Below, piece by piece: positions 53,029 through 62,050 of a DNA stretch of 64,000 nt. Below the pieces are notes generated by a model. That model saw only the letters and a list, made by a program, of their open reading frames with translations. It ran no database searches and had not been told where the DNA came from. The stretch comes from JACKJK01 sp046159835. Its GTDB lineage: Bacteria; Pseudomonadota; Alphaproteobacteria; Rhizobiales; Tepidamorphaceae. The stretch is taken from NCBI RefSeq assembly GCF_046159835.1, contig NZ_JBJXCY010000002.1:620001-684000 (forward strand), given 5' to 3'. Made by a program: the position numbers and the translations under genes. Within the stretch, counting starts at the first letter, position 1. Each line of letters begins with the position of its first letter.

Positions 53029-55074
53029 TTAGGCGCCGAACCGCACCTTGAGCCAGACCTTGCCGCCGATGCCGGCGCTGGAGTTCTGGTTCAGGTAAGG
53101 CCGGTACTGCTCGTCGAACACGTTGTCGATTGCCGCACCCATGGAGAAGTTCTCGTTGGCCTCGTAGGTGGCGAAGAGGTTCACCACGTTGTAGGCCTCG
53201 CTCGGGTCGATCAGCGAACCGGTCGTGGGGTCCGGGGGCGGCACGCGGTCCTGCGCGGCGGTCGCGATCCATGTCGCGCCGAGCGTCAAACGTTCTTCCA
53301 GGAAGCGCACACCGAAGGTCGTGGCGACCTTGTCGGCGGGCAGCGAGTAGAGGTAGTCGCCCGTGTCGCTGTTCTCGCCGCGCACCATGGACGCGGCGAG
53401 CGAAGCAAACCAGCGGCCCGTGTCGTAGGTCGCCTCGAACTCCGCACCGTTCAGCTCGGCATTGGCGACGTTCACATACTGGTAGTTGAAGACGATCGGG
53501 AAGCCGAAGGGCGGCACCGCCTGCGCCTCGATGAAGTCTTCCACGTTGTTGTGGAAGATCGCGGCCTTCACCCGCAGCGCATCGCCTTCGCGCCACAGGT
53601 TGTCGCGCTTGTAGTTGACGCCGATCTCGAAGGTCTTGCCCACTTCCGGCTGCAGGTCCGGGTTCGGGATGAACTGGAACGTCGCCGGGCTCATCGGCGA
53701 GAAGGGCGGATGCAGGCCGGAAACGAACGTCTCCGTCACCGCCGGTGCGCGATAGCCTTCCGCATAGGTCCCGTAGACCTGGAAGCCGGACAACGTGCCC
53801 TCTTCGAACGGGCTGAGCCCTAGCGTGATCTTCGGCGAGACACGGTTGCCGCTGTTTTCCACCGCCCCCGAAAGCGTCTCGCCCGACAGGTCGTAGGCAT
53901 CGAAACGCAGCGCCGCGACGACATCCAGCCAGGTACCGCGCTCCAGTTCGTACTGCACGAAGCCGCCATAGATCTCGCGCTCGCCAGATGGCGTGAACAG
54001 CGATCCGGTGCCGTTGAGATCCTGTGTCGTCACCCGGTCATGGAAGGCATCGATGCCGAACGTCACCGCCTGGTCGAAGCCGTGGGAGAAGAACTCCGAC
54101 GTGTTGTAGGCATCGAACCCGACGGTCTCGAGATTGAAGAACCGCTCGTCGCCGCTGCCGACCTCGGTCTGCATTGCGTCGGTGCGCGTCCAGTACGAGT
54201 TGACGGTCAGGTTTACGAAGGGGTTATCGACCGGATCCCACGTGAACCGGCCCGTTGCGGTGTCGTCGGCGACATCGTTCTGGCGCGGCGTCGCGGTGAC
54301 GCCCGACACGTAGTCGGCACGGTTGCCGACGTAGCCAACCTTCAGCTCCATGTCCTCGTTGATGCGCCACTGCACCTTGCCAAACCCGGCCAGCACTTCG
54401 CGCTCGGAAGGGACCGTGGTGCCGTCCCCGTCGTGGTAATCGTCCTGGTCGCGGTAGGTGATGTTGGCGATGATGCCGAAGCGCTCGTCGGCACCGGCGG
54501 CGGCCGTGTTGCTGGTGACGAACCCGTCGGCGTTGAATGTCAGCTGCCCCTTGCTGGAGAACGCAAAGCGCTCGCCGGGGCGCAGGAACTCGAACGGGTC
54601 GATGGTCTCGAACGCCACCACGCCGCCGATGGCACCGGAGCCGAAGACGTTGGCGACTGGTCCGCGAATGACGGTCACGTCCTTGATGAGCTCCGGCTCC
54701 AGATAGAAGCTGCCGTCGGCATTGTGCCCGGAGCGCTGGAAGTTCTGGCGCGCGCCGTCGATCATCACGTTGACGCGGCCGAAATCCTGAAGCCCGCGGA
54801 TGTTGATGGCGGACGCCGTGTCATCGCCGGTTTCCGACGTGGTGACGCCGGGCACCGACTGCAGGACGTCGGCCACCGTGTCCGGCTGGATGCGCTCCAG
54901 CACCTCTGCGTTGACGACGCTCGTCGACGACATCTGCTCGACGGGTGCCGCATCCTCGCGCGTTGCCGACACGGTCACCGTGTCCAGTACGATATCCTCG
55001 CGCGCAAGTGCCTCGCCCATGGTGCCCCCAAGCACCGCTGCTGCGGGCAATAGTCCAATCCAGTTCCTGTTCAC
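53029..55074 (-). CDS. hmuR: TonB-dependent heme receptor
   Basis: Outer-membrane heme/hemoprotein receptor of the hemoglobin-receptor family, 681 residues from the chosen start. Signal peptide about 1-24 (IGLLPAAAVLGGTMGEALA), a TonB box-like EDIVLDTVTVSATRED, plug domain (about 40-155, INIRGLQDFGRVNVMIDGARQ), and a 22-stranded barrel. The YRAP...NPDL block with an intervening His (YRAPAVTETFVSGLHPP then FIPNPDLQPE) is the hallmark of heme receptors. The GTG at 55074 has GGAGG 9 bases upstream, better than the in-frame ATG at 55092. It is divergent from hemP and starts the heme operon. Confidence 0.9.
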   Translation of the reverse strand: MNRNWIGLLPAAAVLGGTMGEALAREDIVLDTVTVSATREDAAPVEQMSSTSVVNAEVLERIQPDTVADVLQSVPGVTTSETGDDTASAINIRGLQDFGRVNVMIDGARQNFQRSGHNADGSFYLEPELIKDVTVIRGPVANVFGSGAIGGVVAFETIDPFEFLRPGERFAFSSKGQLTFNADGFVTSNTAAAGADERFGIIANITYRDQDDYHDGDGTTVPSEREVLAGFGKVQWRINEDMELKVGYVGNRADYVSGVTATPRQNDVADDTATGRFTWDPVDNPFVNLTVNSYWTRTDAMQTEVGSGDERFFNLETVGFDAYNTSEFFSHGFDQAVTFGIDAFHDRVTTQDLNGTGSLFTPSGEREIYGGFVQYELERGTWLDVVAALRFDAYDLSGETLSGAVENSGNRVSPKITLGLSPFEEGTLSGFQVYGTYAEGYRAPAVTETFVSGLHPPFSPMSPATFQFIPNPDLQPEVGKTFEIGVNYKRDNLWREGDALRVKAAIFHNNVEDFIEAQAVPPFGFPIVFNYQYVNVANAELNGAEFEATYDTGRWFASLAASMVRGENSDTGDYLYSLPADKVATTFGVRFLEERLTLGATWIATAAQDRVPPPDPTTGSLIDPSEAYNVVNLFATYEANENFSMGAAIDNVFDEQYRPYLNQNSSAGIGGKVWLKVRFGA

Positions 55075-55184
55075 CGCTACTCGCCTCCACATACGACGGT
55101 TACGCCGGATGGCTGGCTGATGCGGTCTCAACGCACTGGCTGGCTTTCCCCCAAAGACCCGTTTCGGGTCCCCCAATGCGACGG

Positions 55185-55214
55185 GCTATATCTTAACTTG
55201 ATTTCACGAGTCAA
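55185..55214 (-). promoter_or_regulatory. Heme-receptor promoter overlapped by an IRO/RirA-type box
   Basis: On the minus strand TTGACT (55209-55214) and TATAGC (55185-55190), 18 bases apart, form a plausible sigma-70 promoter. TGA-N9-TCA at 55199-55213, the IRO motif bound by RirA in rhizobia and part of a longer TTGA/TCAA dyad, overlaps the -35. The leader would be about 100 bases and contains a small GACCCG/CGGGTC hairpin (55156-55170). Confidence 0.65.
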
Positions 55215-55321
55215 CTTTTTTAGACGGTAGACGAACCCGCAACTTTTCATGCGTGCGCACCGGCCTGCTGAGGCGGCAACCGGCTGGGGCAAGGCACGTC
55301 GATTGTCTGGAGTAACCTCTC

Positions 55322-55504
55322 GTGAGCGACACCAACGACCCATCTGACAGCCGTCGGAACATGGCATCGGCCACAGACTCCGCGGCACCCCTGCTGGACG
55401 GGGAAGCCCTGCTGCAGGGCCGAAAGGAAGTGCGCATCGCCTTCCAGGACCAGGTTTACCGCCTCAGCGTCACCGGCAATGGCAAGCTTATCCTCACCAA
55501 GTAG
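55322..55504 (+). CDS. hemP: Hemin uptake protein HemP/HmuP
   Basis: A 60-residue protein of the HemP family. The C-terminal half LLQGRKEVRIAFQDQVYRLSVTGNGKLILTK-like pattern is highly characteristic (key residues R34, R38, Q42, Y46, L48, T51, G54, K55, L56, T59, K60). In Bradyrhizobium the homologue HmuP acts with Irr as a co-activator of the divergent heme receptor gene. Here it is also divergent from the receptor. The start is a GTG with GGAG 9 bases upstream; an ATG at 55361 would remove 13 non-conserved residues. A terminator hairpin follows. Confidence 0.9.
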   Translation: MSDTNDPSDSRRNMASATDSAAPLLDGEALLQGRKEVRIAFQDQVYRLSVTGNGKLILTK

Positions 55505-55521
55505 CCGCGAGAGCCTGAACG

Positions 55522-55550
55522 AAAAACGCCGCCGGCGATTGCCGGCGGCG
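55522..55550 (-). terminator. Intrinsic terminator of the beta-barrel gene
   Basis: Perfect 10-bp stem CGCCGCCGGC/GCCGGCGGCG (55527-55550) with loop GATT, followed on the minus strand by TTTTT. It ends the leftward outer-membrane-protein transcript and may also stop hemP. Confidence 0.88.
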
Positions 55551-55617
55551 TGATCAGGTCGGAACAAGGGTTTCGTCGCGCCCGAAGTCAGGCCGGGCGC
55601 AACGATGGTCGTTGGTA

Positions 55618-56457
55618 CTAGTGCTTGAAGATGGCCGGCGGGGGCGGCAGGTCCGAGATCGGGGCCGGTGCATCGAAGTTCCAGCGAATGCCGAGCATGA
55701 CATCGTGGGAGGTCAGGCTCTTGAAGTGCATCGGGTTGTCCACCGCGTTGGTGCCGTCGAAGGCAACCAGGTCGCCGGTGACGCCGTCACCCATGTCGAC
55801 ATAGCGGTAGGCAAGATCCAGCGTCAGGCGGTCCGTGACCTGGTAGCCCATGCCGGCATGAAGGGCCCAGGCGAGGTCCCACTTGGACTTCGTCGCGCCG
55901 TAGGCTTCACCACCGACCGGAGCGTTGGTGTCGGTGAAGTTGTGGATCGTGTTGCGCGAGGCACCGATACCAGCACCGACATAAGGCGTGATGCCGTGCC
56001 AGGTGCCGAGGTCGAAGTAGGCGTTGGCGAGCAGCAGCCATTCCGACTTGGCGCCGTCATAGTTGTTGGAGCCGTCGGGCGTGCCGTCGGCGGGAAGCGT
56101 GTCGTAGGAATCAAGGCCGTGGAACGTGGCGCGGCCACGAAATTCCGCCGTGCCGTCCACCCGGAACCAGTCGTTGACCACCCAACCGATACCGCCACCG
56201 AAGAGCGGAGAGGAGTCGAAGCCGGGTTCGTTCAACCAGGTCACTTCCGCGGTCGCGAACTGGGCGTTCTCGAGGCTGTCGACGCTCTGGTTGGTCATGC
56301 CGATGTAACCGCGGAGATAAAGCCCGCCGCCCACGTGGACGGTCGGCGGCTCTGGCAGCGGCGGCGGAGGAAGAAGGTCGGCCGCCCCGGCAGTCCCGGT
56401 CGCAGCCAGTCCCGCGATCAAGGCGATCGCATACTGTACTTTGCTGGCTTTCGTCAT
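55618..56457 (-). CDS. Omp25-like outer-membrane beta-barrel protein
   Basis: A 279-residue exported protein with a signal peptide (to about residue 26, GTAGA-AD), a short Pro-rich N-terminal segment (LLPPPPLPEPP), and an 8-stranded-barrel-like domain rich in aromatic and Gly residues (GGGLYLRGYIGMTNQSVD, GIGWVVNDWFRVDGTAEFRG, LHAGMGYQVTDRLTLDLAYRYVDMGD). The C-terminal tail repeats the PPP motif (ISDLPPPPAIFKH). It belongs with the Omp25/Omp31-type surface proteins. ATG at 56457 has AGGG upstream. A perfect CtrA box lies about 90 bases upstream; Brucella omp25 is likewise described as a CtrA target. Confidence 0.87.
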   Translation of the reverse strand: MTKASKVQYAIALIAGLAATGTAGAADLLPPPPLPEPPTVHVGGGLYLRGYIGMTNQSVDSLENAQFATAEVTWLNEPGFDSSPLFGGGIGWVVNDWFRVDGTAEFRGRATFHGLDSYDTLPADGTPDGSNNYDGAKSEWLLLANAYFDLGTWHGITPYVGAGIGASRNTIHNFTDTNAPVGGEAYGATKSKWDLAWALHAGMGYQVTDRLTLDLAYRYVDMGDGVTGDLVAFDGTNAVDNPMHFKSLTSHDVMLGIRWNFDAPAPISDLPPPPAIFKH

Positions 56458-56542
56458 TGTCGTCACCCTTACTGGGACCCCGGGTTAAGTTCCCCTGGAC
56501 CGGGATCATTATGAAACCGGTATTGACTATGACGGATGATAG

Positions 56543-56558
56543 TTAATCCAGACTTAAC
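56543..56558 (-). promoter_or_regulatory. CtrA box upstream of the beta-barrel gene
   Basis: TTAA at 56543-56546 and 56554-56557 are separated by exactly 7 bases and followed by C, the canonical CtrA site. A third TTAAC begins at 56567 after a 9-base gap. The 292-base intergenic region (56458-56749) is strikingly AT-rich compared with its surroundings and serves both the barrel gene and the rightward aminotransferase gene. Confidence 0.72.
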
Positions 56559-56749
56559 TACGTTACTTAACCAAGAAAAATTGATCTACTGGCTAATTCT
56601 CGGGTAATTCTGCTTCGTTAACGCTTCATTATGGTTGATTAATGATGGTAAACGAAGAATGAATATTTACTGACATGAACAAAGTCTAAATTTGCGGGAT
56701 CGGCGCGATTGGGGTACGCGGTTCTGTCTCTCCTGCTGACGGATCACAC

Positions 56750-57913
56750 ATGCCCGATCTCATCGCCTCCCAGCGCAACATCTTCGACATTCCGCGCGAC
56801 GTCGCCTACCTCAACTGCGCCTATGTCGGCCCGCTGTCCCACACCGTCATTGCGGCGGGCGCCAGCGGCATCGCCTCCAAGGTGCAGCCGTGGACGCTCA
56901 CGCCGAACGACTTCTTCGAGCCGGTCGATGCGGTCCGTGCTCTGGCCGCCTCCCTGTTCGGGGGCAGCGCCGGCGACTATGCCATCGTGCCGTCCGCCTC
57001 TTACGGGGTCGCCGCCGCAGCGGCGAACCTGCCCGTCGAGGCTGGTCAGGACATCGTGCTGTTGGGCGAGCAGTTCCCCTCCAACGTCTATTCGTGGAAG
57101 CGCCTTGCGGATGAAGCCGGCGCGAGCCTGCGCTTCGTCACCCGCAACGAGGCGCGACAGGCCGACGGCACGCTCGATTGGGCGGCTGCCGTGATCGCTG
57201 CCATCAGCGATCGCACGGCTGTCGTCGCCCTGCCCCATTGCCACTGGACGGATGGCACGCTGGTGGACCTCGCCCGTGTCGGCCCGAAGTGCCGAGACGT
57301 CGACGCGGCCCTGGTGCTGGACCTGACGCAGTCTGCCGGCGCGCGCCCAATCGACCTTGCCGAGATTGGCGCGGACTTCGCCGTCATCGCCGCCTACAAG
57401 TGGCTGCTTGGTCCCTACGCGACGGGCCTCTTCTACGCAGCACCCCACCGGCAGGACGGGCGACCACTGGAAGAAAACTGGATCACGCGCGACGGTGCGG
57501 AGAATTTCGCAGGCCTCGTCGACTATGCCGGGGGCTACCAGCCCGGTGCCGTGCGCTACGACATGGGCGAGCGTGCAAACTTCCATCTGCTGCCAATGCT
57601 GCACGCGGCACTCGAACAGATCGAGCGCTGGGGCATCGCCAATATCGAGCACACGCTGGGAGAGAAGACGCAGGCGCTGGCATCGCGCGCATCCGAACTC
57701 GGCTTCACCGTCATGCCGCAGAGCGCGCGCGCCAGCCACTTCGCCGGGCTGAACCGCGACGGCGGCTTGCCGGAGAACCTCGTGGCGCGCCTCGCGCAGC
57801 ACAACGTGCACGTCAGCGTGCGCGGCAGCACGGTGCGCGTGACACCGCATCTCTACAATGATGAAGACGACTTCGACCGCTTCGCCGAGGCCATGAAAGC
57901 CTGCCTCGGCTGA
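56750..57913 (+). CDS. Class V PLP-dependent aminotransferase (cysteine desulfurase/isopenicillin-epimerase-like)
   Basis: A 387-residue fold-type I PLP enzyme of aminotransferase class V. Visible: YLNCAYVGPLSHTV near the start, VLDLTQSAGARPIDLAEIGADFAVIAAYKWLLGPYATG with the PLP lysine in YKW, and the aspartate and glutamine of the cofactor pocket. There is no evident desulfurase Cys loop, so it is more likely a transaminase or a lyase/epimerase type than SufS/IscS. Substrate unknown. It stands alone between the divergent barrel gene and the convergent glmM. Confidence 0.85.
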   Translation: MPDLIASQRNIFDIPRDVAYLNCAYVGPLSHTVIAAGASGIASKVQPWTLTPNDFFEPVDAVRALAASLFGGSAGDYAIVPSASYGVAAAAANLPVEAGQDIVLLGEQFPSNVYSWKRLADEAGASLRFVTRNEARQADGTLDWAAAVIAAISDRTAVVALPHCHWTDGTLVDLARVGPKCRDVDAALVLDLTQSAGARPIDLAEIGADFAVIAAYKWLLGPYATGLFYAAPHRQDGRPLEENWITRDGAENFAGLVDYAGGYQPGAVRYDMGERANFHLLPMLHAALEQIERWGIANIEHTLGEKTQALASRASELGFTVMPQSARASHFAGLNRDGGLPENLVARLAQHNVHVSVRGSTVRVTPHLYNDEDDFDRFAEAMKACLG

Positions 57914-57931
57914 TCTAGACGGCGTGGAAGC

Positions 57932-59272
57932 CTAGTTGCTGCGGCCGATCAGGTCGGCAAGCTCGCCGACGGTGGATTCCACCAGGTCGCTGTCCTCGCC
58001 TTCCGCCATCACGCGGATGACCGGCTCGGTGCCCGACGCGCGGACCACCAGACGCCCGACCCCGTCGAGGCGTTCTTCCGCACCCTTGATCGCCGCGCTG
58101 ACCGTCTCGGCCTTCAGCGGGGACTGACCGGTGTAGCGCACGTTGCGCATCACCTGCGGCAGCGGTTCGAAGCGGTGGCAGACCTCGCTCACCGGCTTGC
58201 CGGATTCCTTCACCACCGCCAGCACCTGAAGCGCCGCGACAAGCCCGTCGCCCGTGGTGGTGAAATCGGACAGCACCATGTGGCCGGACTGTTCGCCGCC
58301 CACGTTGTAGCCGTTCTCGCGCATGTGCTCGACGACGTAGCGGTCGCCCACCGGCGTGCGCGCCATGTTGAGGCCGATGGAGCCGAGATAGCGCTCCAGC
58401 CCGAGGTTCGACATGATGGTCGCGACGATGCCGCCACCCGTCAGCCGGTCCTGTTCCTTCCAGTACTGGGCGATCACCGCCATCAGCTGGTCGCCGTCGA
58501 CGACCTTGCCCTGCTCGTCGACGAGGATGACGCGGTCCGCGTCGCCATCGAGTGCGATGCCGATATCGGCGCGCACCTCATGCACCTTTGCAGCCAGCGC
58601 GTCGGTGGAAGTCGATCCGCATTCCTTGTTGATGTTGAAGCCGTTCGGCTCGACACCGAGCGAAAAGACATCCGCACCCAGTTCCCACAGGGCTTCCGGC
58701 GCGACCTTGTAGGCGGCGCCGTTGGCGCAGTCGACGACGACGCGCAGGCCCTCGAACTCCATGTGCCGCGGCAGCGTGCGCTTGGCGTACTCGATATAGC
58801 GTGCGTGGGTGGAATCGATGCGCTTGGCGCGGCCCAGCGCCTGCGGCTTGGCGAGATATTCGTTCAGGTCGGAATCAACGAGGTTCTCGATCTGCTTTTC
58901 GGTCTCGTCGGACAGCTTGTAGCCATCCGGGCCGAACAGCTTGATGCCGTTGTCCTGGTAGGGGTTGTGGGAGGCGGAGATCATCACGCCGAGGTCGGCG
59001 CGCATCGAGCGCGTCAGCATGGCAACCGCCGGCGTCGGCATCGGACCAAGCAGGAACACGTCCATGCCCACCGACGTGAAGCCCGCGACCATGGCGTTCT
59101 CGATCATGTAGCCGGACAGGCGCGTGTCCTTGCCGATCACGACGCGGTGGCGATGCACGCCCCGGCGAAACACCGTACCGGCGGCCATCCCGACCTTCAT
59201 GGCGATATCCGCCGTCATGGGATAGCGGTTCGCCTGCCCCCGCACGCCATCGGTGCCGAAATAGTTGCGCAT
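57932..59272 (-). CDS. glmM: Phosphoglucosamine mutase GlmM
   Basis: Interconverts glucosamine-6-phosphate and glucosamine-1-phosphate for peptidoglycan and lipopolysaccharide precursor synthesis. The 446-residue protein is full length. RNYFGTDGVRGQAN at the start, the active phosphoserine S101 in ISASHNPYQDNGIKLFG, Mg-binding ALDGDADRVILVDE, and the sugar/phosphate loops VGGEQSGHMVL and VRASGTEPVIRVMAEG are present. In many Alphaproteobacteria glmM directly follows ftsH; here the lipoprotein and catalase genes lie between them. Confidence 0.97.
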   Translation of the reverse strand: MRNYFGTDGVRGQANRYPMTADIAMKVGMAAGTVFRRGVHRHRVVIGKDTRLSGYMIENAMVAGFTSVGMDVFLLGPMPTPAVAMLTRSMRADLGVMISASHNPYQDNGIKLFGPDGYKLSDETEKQIENLVDSDLNEYLAKPQALGRAKRIDSTHARYIEYAKRTLPRHMEFEGLRVVVDCANGAAYKVAPEALWELGADVFSLGVEPNGFNINKECGSTSTDALAAKVHEVRADIGIALDGDADRVILVDEQGKVVDGDQLMAVIAQYWKEQDRLTGGGIVATIMSNLGLERYLGSIGLNMARTPVGDRYVVEHMRENGYNVGGEQSGHMVLSDFTTTGDGLVAALQVLAVVKESGKPVSEVCHRFEPLPQVMRNVRYTGQSPLKAETVSAAIKGAEERLDGVGRLVVRASGTEPVIRVMAEGEDSDLVESTVGELADLIGRSN

Positions 59273-59542
59273 CGTTTCCTCCGAACCAGCATGGTCTGCC
59301 GCCCGCAGCTTCTAGCGTCTAATCGCTGGGCTGCGTGGTCAATTCGCGTGGCACGAGCGGTAACATAACGGTCTTTCCGTTTGGTGTCGCGGCAAGTCGT
59401 GCGCGCGCCTCAACCAGCCTCAGGGTTAACGATTGCTGGCCACCGTGGCGCGATTGCCGCAGCCTTGCCCATATTTGCGGTTGAATAGCGAAGCCGAATT
59501 CCCTTCACTGCGCCTTCGTCGAAGGCTCTCAAGGCGTTTTTC

Positions 59543-60439
59543 ATGCGTATGCTTCCCGCCATCGTCTGCGTGTTGCTGGCAAGTCTTGCCGGCGGATGCG
59601 CAACGACGCCCAAGGCCGAGGTCTACGACGTGACGCCGACCGACGTGCTGCGCAACATCAAGTGCGAGCTGCGCGAGGCCTATCGCAACAACGAGCAGCT
59701 TGCCGGAGACTGGCTCTCCGCGCTGCAGCTTTCCATGAAGGTTTCGAACTCCGCAGGCGCCGGCGGCGGCGTCAGCTTCATCGTGCCGACGAACCCCGGC
59801 ACGCTTTCCATTGGCATGTCATCGCGGCTGTCGGGCTACGGCGCAAAGACCGAGCGCATCTACTTCACCGAGTCCCTGTCGAAGCTCAATGCGGACGTCT
59901 ACGACACGATCTGCAACGACGCGCTCTACTATCAGGGCAAGCGCATCATGCTGGTGGGCAAGATCGGCTTCGACGAACTCTTCGCGCGGGTGCGCGACAC
60001 CATCGAGCTGACCAACACCAACGTCACCCAGCTCGACTACAATCTCTATTTCGAGATTTCGATGAGCGGCAGCGCCTCGGCCCGCATCAGCTCGCTGCCC
60101 ATCGGCAGCGACGGCTTCTTCGGTGCCGATGTCGGGGCCGACGGCGAAAAGGGCAACAACCACTCCTTGCAGGTGACGTTCTATCCGCCGCAGCCGAGCT
60201 ACTGCCCGGTGCCGACGATCAACGGTTCCTGCCCGACGCTCGTCTACCAGGTGAACCAGCAGACCATTCAGGTTGGCCGTCGCGGCCGCTCGGCAGCATC
60301 CACGCCCGCGCCAGCACCGCGCCCGGTGCCCTCGCGCGGCACGGCGGTGCCGTCTCGCGATGAACTCAACCGTGCGCTCGACCGCAATACGACGAACACC
60401 ATCGTCGACAACCTGCGCAACAACGACGTGCTGAACTAG
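59543..60439 (+). CDS. Predicted outer-membrane lipoprotein of unknown function
   Basis: A 298-residue lipoprotein: short hydrophobic leader and lipobox LAGG-C (Cys at residue 19), lipid anchored, probably to the outer membrane (residue after Cys is Ala). The mature part has a helical start (VTPTDVLRNIKCELREAYRNNEQ), a Gly/Ser-rich beta-domain (GAGGGVSFIVPTNPGTLSIGMSSRLSGYGAK), a region with TERIYFTESLSKLNADVYDTICND, and a disordered Pro/Ser/Arg C-terminal tail. I do not recognise the family. AAGG lies 8 bases before the ATG. It is divergent from glmM across 270 bases in which I see no gene. Confidence 0.72.
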   Translation: MRMLPAIVCVLLASLAGGCATTPKAEVYDVTPTDVLRNIKCELREAYRNNEQLAGDWLSALQLSMKVSNSAGAGGGVSFIVPTNPGTLSIGMSSRLSGYGAKTERIYFTESLSKLNADVYDTICNDALYYQGKRIMLVGKIGFDELFARVRDTIELTNTNVTQLDYNLYFEISMSGSASARISSLPIGSDGFFGADVGADGEKGNNHSLQVTFYPPQPSYCPVPTINGSCPTLVYQVNQQTIQVGRRGRSAASTPAPAPRPVPSRGTAVPSRDELNRALDRNTTNTIVDNLRNNDVLN

Positions 60440-60467
60440 CGCGCCCATCGAACCGCCCAACAACAAA

Positions 60468-60491
60468 AAGGCCGGCTCGAAAGCCGGCCTT
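60468..60491. terminator. Bidirectional terminator between lipoprotein gene and katA
   Basis: Perfect 10-bp stem AAGGCCGGCT/AGCCGGCCTT with loop CGAA, preceded by AAA, lies between the convergent stops. The poly-U is better for the leftward katA transcript. Confidence 0.85.
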
Positions 60492-60520
60492 CGTGTTCGT
60501 GCGTGCAGGTCGGGAAGCGA

Positions 60521-62050
60521 TTACTCAGCCGCTTCCTGCTGGCCGATGCTCTTGGCAGACGCCATGCCGGGTGCGTCGGACTTGCCACCCAGCTTGTCGC
60601 GCACGCCCTTCTCGATCTTGTCGCCGGTATCCTTGTCGATGTTGCGCCAGTATTCGAAAGCGCGCTCCAGCACCTTTTCGCTGACGCCGTCGCACAAGTG
60701 GCCAACGACGTTGTTGACGAGGCGTTCGCGCATCCCGTCATCCATCACCTCGCGAACGAGAATGCCCGCCTGGCTCCAGTCGTCATCGTCCTCGCGCAGC
60801 GCGTAGGCCGTGCGGACCATGTCACCATCGGCGTGCCAAAGGCCGGCCTCCTCGGGAAGCGGCTGCGCCGAGGGTCCGCCATACGAGTTCGGCGCGTAGA
60901 CCGGGTCTGCCACGTTCTCCACCCGCATCGCACCGTCCTTGGAATAGGAATGGACAGGGGCCTGCGGCTTGTTGACCGGTATCTGCTTGTAGTTGACGCC
61001 GAGCCGCGCACGGTGCGCATCCGCATAGGAGAAGCCGCGCGCCAGCAGCATCTTGTCCGGCGACAGGCCGATGCCCGGCACCATGTTGTTGGGCTCGAAT
61101 GCCGCCTGCTCGATTTCCGTGTGGAAGTCAGTCGGGTTGCGGTCAAGCACCATCTTGCCGACTTCCATCAGCGGGTAGTCGTCATGCGGCCAGACCTTGG
61201 TCAGGTCGAACGGGTTCAGGTGGTAGGTCTTGGCATCCTCGTAGGGCATGACCTGCCACTTGAGCGTCCAGCTCGGATGGTTGCCGTCGCGGATCGCATT
61301 GAACAGATCGCGGCGATGATAATCGCCGTCGGTCCCGGCCAGCTTGTCGGCCTCGTCCTGGCTGAGATAGGCGTTGCCGTCGCCCTGGTCGGTGTGGAAG
61401 TGGAACTTCACCCAGAACTTCTCGCCTTTCGCGTTCACCAGCGAATAGGTGTGGCTCGAATAGCCGTTCATCTCGCGCCACGACTTCGGAATGCCGCGGT
61501 CGCCCATCAGGTACGTCACCTGGTGCGCGCTCTCCGGCGACAGGGTCCAGAAATCCCACTGCATGTCGTGGTCGCGCATGTCGTTGTCGGCACGACGCTT
61601 CTGACTGCGGATGAACTGCTGGAACTTGATCGGATCGCGGATGAAGAAGATCGGCGTGTTGTTGCCGACCATGTCGAAGTTGCCTTCCTCGGTGTACATC
61701 TTCACCGAGAAGCCGCGCGGGTCGCGCCACGTGTCGGGGCTGCCGCGCTCACCGGCAACCGTCGAGAAGCGGATCAGCACGTCGGTCTTCGCACCGGGCT
61801 GGAACACGGCTGCCTTGGTGTACTTGGAAACGTCCTGCGTCACCTTGAAATGGCCGAACGCGCCGCCGCCCTTGGCGTGGGGCTGGCGCTCGGGGATGCG
61901 CTCGCGGTTGAAGTTGGCCATCTGCTCGAGCAGGTAGTGATCGTTGAGGACGATCGGGCCATCGCTGCCGACGGTCAGCGAATGCTCTTCGCTCTGGACG
62001 CGGATGCCCGCGTCCGTCGTTGTCGGCGGGCCGGATTTCTTGCTGCTCAT
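60521..62050 (-). CDS. katA: Monofunctional heme catalase KatA
   Basis: Clade-type small-subunit catalase degrading hydrogen peroxide, 509 residues. The distal His region PERQPHAKGGGAFGHFKVT, NADPH/heme core FSTVAGERGSPDTWRDPRGFSVKMYTEEGNFDMVGNN, and the proximal heme Tyr in RGFSYADAHRARLG are clear. No signal peptide, so it is cytoplasmic. The start ATG (62050) is immediately preceded by a 10-bp perfect stem-loop in the mRNA leader. It is transcribed leftward, downstream of the ftsH terminator. Confidence 0.97.
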   Translation of the reverse strand: MSSKKSGPPTTTDAGIRVQSEEHSLTVGSDGPIVLNDHYLLEQMANFNRERIPERQPHAKGGGAFGHFKVTQDVSKYTKAAVFQPGAKTDVLIRFSTVAGERGSPDTWRDPRGFSVKMYTEEGNFDMVGNNTPIFFIRDPIKFQQFIRSQKRRADNDMRDHDMQWDFWTLSPESAHQVTYLMGDRGIPKSWREMNGYSSHTYSLVNAKGEKFWVKFHFHTDQGDGNAYLSQDEADKLAGTDGDYHRRDLFNAIRDGNHPSWTLKWQVMPYEDAKTYHLNPFDLTKVWPHDDYPLMEVGKMVLDRNPTDFHTEIEQAAFEPNNMVPGIGLSPDKMLLARGFSYADAHRARLGVNYKQIPVNKPQAPVHSYSKDGAMRVENVADPVYAPNSYGGPSAQPLPEEAGLWHADGDMVRTAYALREDDDDWSQAGILVREVMDDGMRERLVNNVVGHLCDGVSEKVLERAFEYWRNIDKDTGDKIEKGVRDKLGGKSDAPGMASAKSIGQQEAAE

